The position numbers were made by a program, and so were the translations under genes. Below are positions 31,905 to 40,660 of a stretch of 64,000 nucleotides of DNA, one piece after another. The notes under the pieces are model-generated. The model was not told the DNA's origin, did no database searches, and saw only the letters and a program-made list of their open reading frames with translations. The stretch is from Lunularia cruciata (lineage: Eukaryota; Streptophyta; Marchantiopsida; Lunulariales; Lunulariaceae), in contig OX419757.1 in assembly GCA_948567375.1 (NCBI GenBank), positions 48,853,665 through 48,917,664 of the forward strand, read 5' to 3'. Position 1 is the stretch's first letter. Each line of letters begins with the position of its first letter.

Positions 31905-32570
31905 TTACTGGCGATCTTCGTTTTTCGAAGTGGTTCCCACCTCCTCCTCTTCAATGTGCCTCTCCATGTTGTTCAAAGATCGCCTATACAAAGGCCGAGG
32001 GCCTCTAGGGAAACGAGTGCGACAATTGGTAGATATGTGCCCAATACGGCCACAATTGTAACAACGGCGTTGTTCTCCTCGAGTCCCTTCTCCTTGTGGG
32101 ACTCCATCTCTTTGTTCTTCTACCCGTCCTCGCTCTCCTTGAAGCGGCCGTGCTCCTCGATCCCGGAATCGAAGGTTGCCCAATTCCATCGGTACTGGTC
32201 CACCCATGTGTGGCATTTCTGCCCGATAATGTTGAGGTGGAACTACTCCTTCACCTCCACCTAATGCTCCGGCTATTCTCTGCGCACAAGCAATGGCTTC
32301 AAATACCGTGCGAGGGTTTTGCACCATGACTTCTTGGCGAATCCGCTCTTTCAACCCTCGTTTGAAATTGTCGAGAGCCTCTACTGGAGTCATGTCGGTA
32401 ATTGCGACTTGTAGATCCAGAAATGCCTCCACATACTCTTGTACGCTATTCTTCTGTCTCAATCCCCATAGTCGGGTTCGAGCCATCTGCACAGAATCCA
32501 CCGATTGGAAATTCTTGAGCAGTCCTTCTTGCATTGCTGTCCATGTGACCTCCCTTCTCTCTGCCAGCAT
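31905..32570 (-). CDS. E5 gag, C-terminal part with zinc knuckle
   Basis: In frame with the preceding segment. LAERREVTWTAMQEGLLKNF and ALDNFKRGLKERIRQEVMVQ are gypsy gag (retrotransposon capsid) sequence. CYNCGRIGHISTNC is the C-x2-C-x4-H-x4-C RNA-binding knuckle (about 32020-32062). A basic, Arg-rich region lies between. It ends at a TAA (31905-31907). Just upstream, G AAA AAC near 31918-31924 lies where the -1 frame (pol) opens, a possible frameshift site. Confidence 0.9.
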   Translation of the reverse strand: MLAERREVTWTAMQEGLLKNFQSVDSVQMARTRLWGLRQKNSVQEYVEAFLDLQVAITDMTPVEALDNFKRGLKERIRQEVMVQNPRTVFEAIACAQRIAGALGGGEGVVPPQHYRAEMPHMGGPVPMELGNLRFRDRGARPLQGERGRVEEQRDGVPQGEGTRGEQRRCYNCGRIGHISTNCRTRFPRGPRPLYRRSLNNMERHIEEEEVGTTSKNEDRQ

Positions 32571-32573
32571 GGA

Positions 32574-32993
32574 TCATTCCCAAGCATCATACCATGTGAG
32601 GGCTTTATCGGTCAAGTACCCACATGCAAACACGCCTGCAGCATGCTCTGTGATCTCTGTTGAGAACAATCGAAAATATCGATTCATTCTCGAGATCCAA
32701 TTCTCCACTACTCCCATCATACGCTGCCCCTTGTAAGGCTCGATGTTGCAGGTCTTCTTCATCCGGAGTAGCAATGTGGCTTCATCGTTGATAGGGTTCG
32801 TAGGCACGGGTGCCTCTCCAAGTACTTCAGTCGTAGGTACTGGGTTTTGAGACGGCTCTTCTTCTTGCATGGCTTGATCGTTCTTGAGGATCTGCACTTG
32901 ACTTTGCAATGTCTCCATGGTCATCTTAATCTCTCGAAATTCATTCAACATCCCTTGCATTCCTTGCACCAGCTCTTGCAACTGCGGATCCAT
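32574..32993 (-). CDS. E5 gag, N-terminal part (to in-frame stop)
   Basis: The start is set at the first ATG (32993-32991), reading MDPQLQELVQGMQGMLNEFR. A short Gln-rich region is followed by capsid-like EPYKGQRMMGVVENWISRMN and YLTDKALTWYDAWE. It ends with TGA at 32576-32574, where the E3 copy has Glu. The downstream frame continues without shift, so the stop is a point change. Gag forms the particle that packages the RNA. Confidence 0.88.
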   Translation of the reverse strand: MDPQLQELVQGMQGMLNEFREIKMTMETLQSQVQILKNDQAMQEEEPSQNPVPTTEVLGEAPVPTNPINDEATLLLRMKKTCNIEPYKGQRMMGVVENWISRMNRYFRLFSTEITEHAAGVFACGYLTDKALTWYDAWE

Positions 32994-33026
32994 GGTGCCT
33001 GCAACACCCAATTGCTAACGTCTACT

Positions 33027-33450
33027 TCAATACAGAGTCAATATAATCACTCTGGAAGGCGCACAAACTATCGGAACTACCATTGGGACCTCTGAAGCTA
33101 TCACTCGTTGATAATACTCCTCACCAAAATTCCTAACCACAAAATCTCTAAACATCAATTTCGGCCTCACTACATAACGGATTTCTACTGAGTGTTGAAA
33201 GGGAGAGGATTTGGGACATTCATATCCATATTATCATAATAGAATGTAGATCGTCAAATCCCACTCTCTATCATATATCACCACAGGTAGAATCACCGGG
33301 TTTGGTGAGTTCATCACTCTGTCCATGAATTCCGCACCAAAGTGATAAACTAGCGATACTCTCATCTGCTCACGCTGGATGTACATAACCTATGTGGAAT
33401 GGGTTTGAGAATGGAAAGCTAGGTGCGGGAAATTGTCCCCCCGGCGCATC
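33027..33450 (-). pseudogene. E5 leader reading frame (pre-gag, unknown function)
   Basis: Part 1 (minus, frame ending 33234) reads QREQMRVSLVYHFGAEFMDR, VMNSPNPVILPVVIYDREWD. Its upstream piece (GQFPAPSFPFSNPFHI) is in a shifted frame after a small deletion near 33388. Part 2 starts MDMNVPNPLPF at 33229, has a one-base loss, then reads VEIRYVVRPKLMFRDFVVRN, FGEEYYQRVIASEVPMVVPI to a stop at 33029-33027. It corresponds closely to the E3 leader frames 13693-14131 and is about 35 bases upstream of the gag ATG. I know of no such protein in chromoviruses. Extra frames before gag are known in other gypsy lineages such as Ogre. Confidence 0.55.
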
Positions 33451-33580
33451 CATCCCATCCGCTCTCTAAAGTCCTTCCTAAGTCTAGCGATTACTCTATG
33501 TTCTCCACCTCAAATTACTCAGTTTCAGTAGTTCGTGCTATTCCAAGAGGGGTGATCCACTCTCTTGGACTAGAACACTC

Positions 33581-33592
33581 GCTCTGATACCA
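33581..33592 (-). other. E5 primer binding site
   Basis: GCTCTGATACCA is the exact complement of TGGTATCAGAGC, the initiator-Met tRNA 3' end complement. It is one base from the LTR. Confidence 0.95.
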
Positions 33593-33593
33593 T

Positions 33594-34382
33594 TGTAATA
33601 CTCCAAGGACAAGAGAAGAGGAAGAGATAAAGGGGAGAAAGTGTAATACTCCAAGGACAAGAGAAGAGGGAAAACACAGATTGCACACTCAAACATTCGA
33701 TACCCCAAGGGAGCACCTTCTCTTTATTATATAGACAAAGAGGATCTCCTCCAAGGAAGCTCCACCCTAGGATTAGGGACACAGATAGGTGACATGTCAG
33801 CAAGCTCCACCCTTGGATTACTTACTTGGATGGGTGACCTGTCTGGTCTAGGTCCTATCTGGTTGGTCAAACGAGCTTTGACCGGAGGAAATCTTTTAGG
33901 GAATCTTCTTGTAGGAATCTCAGAATCACATGAGTAAGGTACCATTGGAAAGCTCTCGACGAGACAAACCAGGGGGGAGGGAAGGCCAGCCCTTCCTCTA
34001 TTGGGGGGGGGGAATTTGCACATTTTCGAGGCCTAATTCATCCGTTTAGGCCTCCGAAATTGCCTTCAAAGATTTCAGGCATATTTCGATTCCTACTCTA
34101 TTAGTAGAAGTCCCCTTTTGGTGATACCTCTTTCTGATCTGTTTAGTCCATCATGTGTAACATCCTTCCAGATGTTACCAAACCAATTCTCACCTTTAAA
34201 TCATATGTCTAGCTATTGGTTCTAAGGTTCTCAAGTCTATTTCGGTTTCTGCCCTATTAGTAGAAGTACTCTTTTGGTGATACTTCTATCTGATCTATTT
34301 TGACCATCATGTATGACATCATTCTAGATGTTACCAAACCAAATTTCACATCTAGATCATATGGCTAACCCTTGGTATTACA
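33594..34382 (-). repeat. E5 5' LTR
   Basis: 789 bases, nearly identical to the 3' LTR, with the same terminal duplication and paired internal modules. The G run near 34002-34012 is one base longer than its partner. Confidence 0.97.
33722..33735 (-). promoter_or_regulatory. E5 5' LTR TATA-like box
   Basis: In the sense direction CTATATAATAAAGA is the only strong TATA-like word in the LTR. It is conserved in E3 (13455-13466) and in the other LTR. It lies after the tandem modules, as expected for the U3/R boundary. Confidence 0.5.
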
Positions 34383-35470
34383 GCTCAATAAGCAAACAGT
34401 GAAGAATGCATATCCCTTACCTCGGATTGATGACTTGCTTGATCAACTGAGTGAAGCACAATAATTTTTCAAGTTGGATCTTCATAGTGGTTATTGGCAA
34501 ATCCCCATTGATAGGAAGGATGTGCAAAAGATTGCCTTTTGCACAAGGTATGGGCATTTTCAGTGGAGAGTTCTACCTTTTGGGCTCACTAATGCTCCAA
34601 TAGTCTTCATGGATCAAATGCATCAAGTGTTGGATGGACTATTGGATTGGTACGTGGTGGTGTTCTTGGATGATATCTTAATTTATAGCAAGACAGAGGT
34701 AGAACATGTGAATCATGTGCAAGAAGTCCTAAGATGACTATGGCATGGAAATTTTATTGCAAGAAGTCGAAGTGTGCCTTTTGGCAAAAAGAAGTCACCT
34801 TCTTGGGTCACAAGATCTCATTGGAAGGGATCAAGATGGAAGAGGAGAAAATCAGGGCCATTATTGATTGACCTACTCCAAAGGATGCTAAACAAGTATG
34901 GGCATTTAATGAATTGGCCAGTTTTTACCGACGGTTCATCCATTATTATGCTCATGTGGCTGCACCATTGACTGATCTCTTGGGGAAGAACTTGAGCTTC
35001 CAATGGACCACCAAGCATGAAGAAGCATTCTAGAAGCTAAAACATATGGTGTCTTCAAGACCCATCCTTCAACCATATGATCCTTAGCTACCTTGTGTGG
35101 TTGATTTTGATACTTTTAACTTTGCAATTGGAGCAGTGTTGCAACAAGAATTTCCAAATAGACTACACCCCATTGCCTTTGTATCTTGCCAACTAAATAC
35201 AACTGAAAGAAATTACTCTGTTTGAGATTGGGAACAACTTGCAATGGTATATGCCACCAAGGTATGGAGGCATTATCTCTTGGGAAAACAAGTGATCATG
35301 CAAACTGATCACAAACCATTGTTGCAGACCTTACACTTGGAACACATGAAGAGTCAACATCATCGATGGGAGGAGTAACTCCAATTGTTTGACATTGAAC
35401 TTGAGTACAAACCAGGTTGGTTCTATGTCATCCTTGATGCTCTATCACGACAAACTAGTCTCTTCCTCTC
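34383..35470 (+). pseudogene. E4 reverse transcriptase C-terminal part and RNase H
   Basis: It resumes [20 protein letters not shown]. The frame 34474-34737 has MDLHSGYWQIPIDRKDVQKI, FGLTNAPIVFMDQMHQVLDG and VVVFLDDILIYSKTEVEHVN, so the FLDD catalytic motif is intact. RNase H follows near 35095-35420 ([29 protein letters not shown]). Stops occur at 34464, 34738 and in the RNase H region. Confidence 0.78.
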
Positions 35471-35639
35471 ATCACGGTGGCAATTACAACGGTGGCAATT
35501 CACTCCAAGGTCCAAAATGAGTTTTGGTCAGCTCTACAACAAGATCACTTCTTCCAAATGGTACATGGTTGTCTTACAACATGTGACAAGGAGAACAACA
35601 TCTTCTCCTTCAAGGAAGGCCTTCTATTCCATGAAGACC

Positions 35640-36600
35640 GGATCTATGTTCCAGCCAAAGGTGATCTCCAACTTGTGTGTCTTCAATAAGCCCATGATTT
35701 ACCAAAAACTGGTCACATGGGTATGGACAAGACCTTGGGTACCCTCCAATACCAATGGTGGTGGCCCAACATAACACAAGATGTTCAAGAGTTTTTTCAT
35801 TGTTTGAAAGTTGCCAATGCAACAAGGCAAGCAACCAGAAGCCAAGTGGAATCCTTCAACCACTCCCCATTCCATCCGCTTGATGGAACATGTGAATTTG
35901 GATCTCATCAACTCCTTGCCCAAGACAAAGCAAGGTCACACAACAATTGTAGCGTTTGTGGATAAGGTTAGTAAGCAATCCATTTGGCACCAAACGGTTG
36001 ATACCATGGATGCTCCAACCTTGGTGCAACTTTACTTCAACAATGTACTCAAGCATCATGGGATGCCACATGTACTCATCTCCAACCGTGATCCTTGCTT
36101 CACTGGAAAGTTTTGGAAAGCACTCTTCCAGATACTTGGCACGAAGCTTGCTTTGTCCACAACCTATCATCCTCAAACTGATGTACAAATTGAACGTGCA
36201 AATTGCACCTTGGAAGATATGCTTTGTGCCTTTGTCAACATTCACCATACCAATTGGGATGAATGTCTTACAGCTACAGAGTTTGCATACAACAATTCTA
36301 AACAAGCAAGCACCAAATTCTCTCCTTTCTTTCTCAATTTGGCCAAGACCCAATTGTTCCAGATTCCCTTCTTGCTCCTCCCCCGTCTCATGTCACTCAT
36401 ACTTTGACCTCCTTGACCACCATCTCCCAATCCCTCCAACAAGCCAAATCTCATCTCCTTGTTACTCAAAATCAGCAAAAACAATATGCAGATCACCATT
36501 GCCGTGACCTCAGCTTTCAAGTTGGTGATGAGTTCATGCTCTCATTCAATAACCTCCCTCTCTCACTTGATACCCAAGTTCGTAAACTTACCCTTAATTA
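35640..36600 (+). pseudogene. E4 integrase
   Basis: The N-terminal His/Cys region reads AHDLPKTGHMGMDKTLGTLQ then FFHCLKVANAT, where the second zinc Cys is lost. The core frame 35811-36407 has MEHVNLDLINSLPKTKQGHT, DTMDAPTLVQLYFNNVLKHH, SNRDPCFTGKFWKALFQ and YHPQTDVQIERANCTLEDML. The Asp, Asp and Glu of the DDE triad are all present. The frame ends at 36407 after a shift. Confidence 0.78.
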
Positions 36601-36649
36601 GATAGACCACTTTGATATCATCCTAATTGTCTCTCCTATTGTATATCGA

Positions 36650-36976
36650 CTTGCCTTGCCTGGTTATATGCGTATCCATCTTGTCTTTCATGTTTCCAAG
36701 TTGAAACCCTTTGTTCCTAACCCCTCTTCTTTTTCCTCTCAAGTCCAACTTCCTTCTTCTCCCATCCCTATCAATGATCATGAGGAGTACGAAGTTGATC
36801 GTATCCTTGCATGTCACCACATTCAACAAGGACACTGACAACACACGGAGTACAAGGTCCTTTGGAAAGAGTATCCCCTTCATGATGCCACATGGGAACC
36901 TCTTTCTCACCTCTAGAATGCACAAACGGCCATCTAGGAGTTTGAAGCTTCAATGGCGACAAAGACATCACCAACT
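36650..36976 (+). pseudogene. E4 GPF/Y-like region and chromodomain
   Basis: YMRIHLVFHVSKLKPFVPNP precedes a chromodomain read as NDHEEYEVDRILACHHIQQG, a stop, then EYKVLWKEYPLHDATWEPLS. The aromatic and Trp positions of the chromodomain are kept. The purine tract AGCGGTGGGAGAATA at 36977-36991 follows. Confidence 0.75.
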
Positions 36977-36991
36977 AGCGGTGGGAGAATA

Positions 36992-37390
36992 TGTAACAAT
37001 ATGGAATTTAGCGATGTAGTTAGTAGGGCTAATGAAGTAGAGAAGAAGCCAAATTAGCCCAGAATATTCTAGAAGCATCTAGGAAGCTTCTTGGGAAGCT
37101 TCTCGACTAGCTTAACTTGCATCCCAAGTAGGTAGCTTCTAGGAGCTTCCAACTAACTTAGCTTGCACGCCAAGTAGACAACTTCTAAAAAGAAGCTTCT
37201 TGAGAATCTTCCTGGTTAACTTGGCTTGCACTCTAAGAAGTGGATCAAGGAAGCTTCTCAAGGGCCTTATATGCTACCTATAAATACCAAAGCCAAAGCT
37301 CATATTAGGAATTCAAAGTTTTCCCACATTCAAGTGTCCTAATGTGAGTTTCCATTCTCCTATTTCTCTCATCAGGCTCCGTCTTTTACA
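36992..37390 (+). repeat. E4 3' LTR
   Basis: It runs from TGTAACAATATGG to CCGTCTTTTACA, 399 bases. It contains GAA/TTC arrays, a TATA box and a conserved CAAAGCC-AAGCTCAT block downstream of the TATA. Confidence 0.9.
37062..37286 (+). promoter_or_regulatory. E4 3' LTR promoter: heat-shock-element-like array plus TATA
   Basis: GAATATTCTAGAA at 37062-37074 is an exact three-unit nGAAnnTTCnnGAAn element. GGAAGCTTCTTGGGAAGCTTC follows at 37082 onward, and more GAAGCTTC pairs occur near 37190-37215 and 37250-37260. TATAAATA at 37279-37286 lies just downstream. In U3 this puts the array directly upstream of the expected start of transcription. Confidence 0.55.
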
Positions 37391-37600
37391 TCACCATCCC
37401 AAGTTTCACCTCTAGATCATATGCTTAACTATTGATTCTAAAGTTTCCAAGCATGTATCAATTTTTGGCCTATTAGTAGAAGTAATCTTTTGGTGATACA
37501 TTTGTTTGATCTACTTAGTTCATCATGTATAAAATCCTTTGGTGTTACCAAACCAAATTTCATCTCTAGATCATTTGTCTAGCTATTGGTATTATAAAGA
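37391..37600 (-). repeat. Family A LTR fragment right of E4
   Basis: From TTTCACCTCTAGATCATATG to CTATTGGTATTAT, this is the end of one internal module and all of a second, in the E2/E5 orientation. E4 directly abuts it, so E4 may have inserted in a family A LTR. The left side is hidden by the gap. Confidence 0.7.
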
Positions 37601-39889
37601 TTGAACTGATTACATCAAAGAAATGAGAGTCAAGGAGAAATCACATGTAAGAATTGAGGGTGTTGGTGGTATCTCCAAGCTTGACTGATCGTTGGTACAT
37701 CCAATCGTGTTCTTAGATTTCCTTGAGAGTGATCATGTGTGGAAGTGTTTGATTTGAGCCCATGAGGTGAAATCAAGGTCAATTTGGTACAAATTGAGCT
37801 TGAAGTGCAAAATTGAAGGTGGATTGGAAACCCATCCCCTTAAATTAAGGATTTGGAGATCCCCATCTTCTCAATTAGGCTTGAGTTGAGAGTTAGAGGA
37901 AGATTTGGCAATCAACCAATTGTAGAGGAGGTGTGTCAGATTGGTGAAGGTTGCAAAAAATTGCCCTAGCTAGTGCTCAAGTTAGGACAGCTTGGCCAGA
38001 TTTAGAGAGGGTTCAAATTGGCAAGAAGAAAGGCATCATTTGGCATTTTAGAGGCTACAAAGGCCTAGAAGGGCTAACCAGCCAGCTTGTTGGCATGAGG
38101 CTAGCTAGTTTAGATGAGTTTTTGGTCACCATTTGGCAAAACTTGCCCACCCTTCTAGATTATGCACAATAGAATTTGAATCCCAGATCTATGGTTCTTA
38201 GACTAGTGCACTAACCAACTAATCCACCTTCACTTGTTGTCCTAATGACGGGTCAACTAATATGTATAGACATGTAGCTTTGGCTAGGAGAGGTAGTTTG
38301 ATCTCATCTTTGGTGATCCTAATAGATTAGGAGTAGATAGACAGGCCTATCATGTCAAATGCTAGATGATGGCCAAGTCAATCCAATATTGATTTATGAG
38401 ATGGAAAGTTTCATTTAGACTTCTTGTGAATGGACCTCCTCCCGTTCTTTACTTTCTATTTGTGCACCATGTTTGTGTGAGGTGCACTGCCTTTAGAGCG
38501 TTGGTGCTCTGGTCTGCTCTTGATAGTGAGGCTGGAAGTGGTGGCCAATCAAACTACCTATGTTTCTCTCTAGTGAGAAAGGAAGTGATGACATGTAGAT
38601 GGTGAGAGTGTGTGTTATGATGGCAGGTTACAAGTCTCTTTTTTTCTAGTATAGTTGTCATAATTAGAGCTACATTAGTGAGTGGTGTTCATTTGGTGGT
38701 GACACTTGGTTGTGATCCTTGGTAGGGTACTTGTGGTGATTACGGTTACGGTTTGAGTAACATTGTCATGTTCTTTGGGGATTTCAAAGGAGATATCATT
38801 CTAGTTTACAATGGGTTTACCCAAAGTGGCACTTGGTTTTAGCTTGTATCTTAGGTCTCAATGAGGGAGGAGAATGACTTTGATTTGGAGTTTGATACAG
38901 GAGTTGATTCAGTTGAGAGTGCACTTGGTGTGTCTACACATTGTTGTAGGACATGGATGAGATTTATGGGCCTCTAAAGCCCTGCAAGCAATATTCTTCA
39001 ATTGGTAGTGAAGAATTGGTTCCTTTTGTGTAATAAAATTTCTTAGAGATAACTAGTGCATCAATGTGTATATTCTACATTCAAAACCTTTTCTAGATGA
39101 TATGTATGCTCTTCAAGGTGCTGCATAGGTATATCAAGGTGCTACATATGCATATCATCCTCAATGTAAAGACAAAGATTAAGCAAGCATGTATAGATGT
39201 TTATGATTGGGTAGAGTTTGTGATGTTGGCTATTAATGTTAGTGGTCTTACAAAGGCAACTCCATTATCCAGATGGTTGATGGTTCAAGGTAACATTTGT
39301 AAGATATATTCTCACTCATCTTTTCATGGAGAGATGGTTCATGGGTGAGGATGGTGCATTGTAGATGCACACGAGAGAGGAGGAGAAGGTCTTCTTTCAT
39401 GATGCAAAGGAGGAGAAATCTGAACAAGAACTTGATTAAGATAAGGAGGGTGAGTGAGAGTAGAGTTTAAGTTTAACTCTTGAAGACTTTATGTTTTTGT
39501 ATATGTACACACTTTTTTCACTTAATAAATGAACTCTTGTAAGTTCTTATTGGTTTTATTCCAATAAGGTTGTTTGATATTGAACATGAATTATGCATAG
39601 TGAGAGAGAGTGTGTAACTAGAAAAGAAGGAGGATCATTTCATGATAAGAGAGAGAGAGAGAGAGCAAAAAGATTGGCCAAGTTAGATAGGTTGGTGGTA
39701 GAGAGATTGATCTTGGCTGAGAGTTATGAGCAAAGAGAAGATTTTTACAAGAAAGGGTTTATTACTACTATCGTGAGATTGGAAGGTGCTTGGAGAGCCC
39801 TATATGAGGCTGAGTTTGGATGTTGGTTGTCGTGTAGACATTACATGAGAAACTAGTCTACTTTTTATCCAATAGTGTGAGTTGACATA
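37601..39889. other. Unassigned sequence, possible old repeat
   Basis: No gag, pol or LINE motif. Open frames at 37951-38172, 39097-39348 and 39593-39856 (plus) have no family I recognise. The last has a run of Arg-Glu repeats from a GAGAGA tract at 39651-39664. A tRNA-like stretch is listed separately. Confidence 0.4.
38172..38228 (-). repeat. tRNA-like sequence, candidate SINE head
   Basis: On the minus strand TGGATTAGTTGG resembles a Pol III A box. About 35 bases on, GGGATTCAAATTC resembles a B box. Between them GTTAGTGCACTAGTC is tRNA D-arm and anticodon-arm like. The arms do not fold cleanly, so it is not a working tRNA gene. The minus-strand sequence to about 37900 could be a SINE body; no second copy was found here. 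Confidence 0.35.
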
Positions 39890-40660
39890 ATGGCATGAAT
39901 GGATGCATTATGGAAGGAGGAGTAATTTTCTTAATAGCCTTGATTCCCTCTTCATACATCTTGATCCCATCCATTAAAACCTTGTAGCTCAAGAAGGTAA
40001 CTTTTTTGCCAAAAGGAACGCTTAGATTTCTTGCAATAGAATTTCTAGTGCCATTGTTTCCTCAAGACTTCTTGTATCTGGTTCATGTGTTCTACCTTTA
40101 TCTTATTGTAAATTAAAATTTCATTTAAGAACACTACAATGAATCAATCCAATGGCCTCTCTAACAACCTATGCATCTGGTCTATAAAATTTATTTAAGT
40201 ATTAGTGAGCCTAAAAGATAAAACTTTCCATTCAAAATACCCATACCTTATACACAAGGTAGTCTTTTAGATATCCTCCTCATCTACAAGTCATTATAAA
40301 GATCCAAATTAAAGAAGTACCATACTCTTCTTGGTTGATTAAAAAAGTCATCAATCCAAGACAAGAGATATGCATTCTTCATCGTTTATCTTTTAATACC
40401 ATGGTAATCAATATATAATCAAATCACTCCATCCTTCTTTGGTATAAATAATATCAATGCTCCCCAAGGTAATGTGCTATGTCATATGAGGTTCTTCTCC
40501 AATAGCTTGATCAATGTTGTTTGGAGTTATTCTAACTCATTTGATAAGAGGTAATAGATTGATCTACTTATTGGAGTACTACCTAGCAATAGCTCAATCT
40601 CAAAGGACTTATATCAATCATAGTGTAACCTTTTTGGAAGATTGAAAAGAAACACATTTG
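39890..40660 (-). pseudogene. E6 reverse transcriptase remnant
   Basis: Minus-strand reading matches E4 and E8: regions for VFLDDILIYSK-like (about 40110-40140), the RYGHFQWRVLPFGLTN-like block (about 40205-40260) and LSPKELEELQTTL-like (about 40520-40560). Indels and stops are common. Confidence 0.65.

Larger units (their letters stand above)
27679..34382 (-). mobile_element. Family A Ty3/gypsy element E5, young, nested in E4
   Basis: A complete 6.7 kb chromovirus with target duplication GCTCA at 27674-27678 and 34383-34387. LTRs are 27679-28466 and 33594-34382. By eye they differ by one substitution and one base in a G run, which implies a recent insertion. Gag-pol is open except for three in-frame stops (one in gag, two in pol). 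It has the primer site, purine tract, leader reading frame, CCHC knuckle, protease, reverse transcriptase, RNase H, integrase and chromodomain. Confidence 0.97.
25480..37390 (+). mobile_element. Family B Ty3/gypsy element E4, split by E5
   Basis: Plus-strand chromovirus. Its 5' LTR end is at 25480-25493 and the rest is lost in the gap. The primer site, gag, protease and start of reverse transcriptase run to 27678. E5 occupies 27679-34382, then reverse transcriptase, RNase H, integrase and chromodomain continue, with a 3' LTR at 36992-37390. Reading across the E5 target duplication (GCTCA) restores the reverse-transcriptase order. Genes are broken by many stops. The base next to the 3' LTR is TCACC; the matching left duplication cannot be seen. 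Confidence 0.88.

Noticed and set aside
32293-32736. 147-codon plus-strand open frame
   Set aside because: It is antisense to E5 gag, which has clear capsid and zinc-knuckle motifs on the minus strand.
35856-36353. 165-codon minus-strand open frame
   Set aside because: It is antisense to the E4 integrase core and has no motif of its own.
38172-38228. Functional tRNA gene
   Set aside because: The acceptor and anticodon stems do not pair cleanly; only the internal promoter-like boxes are recognisable.
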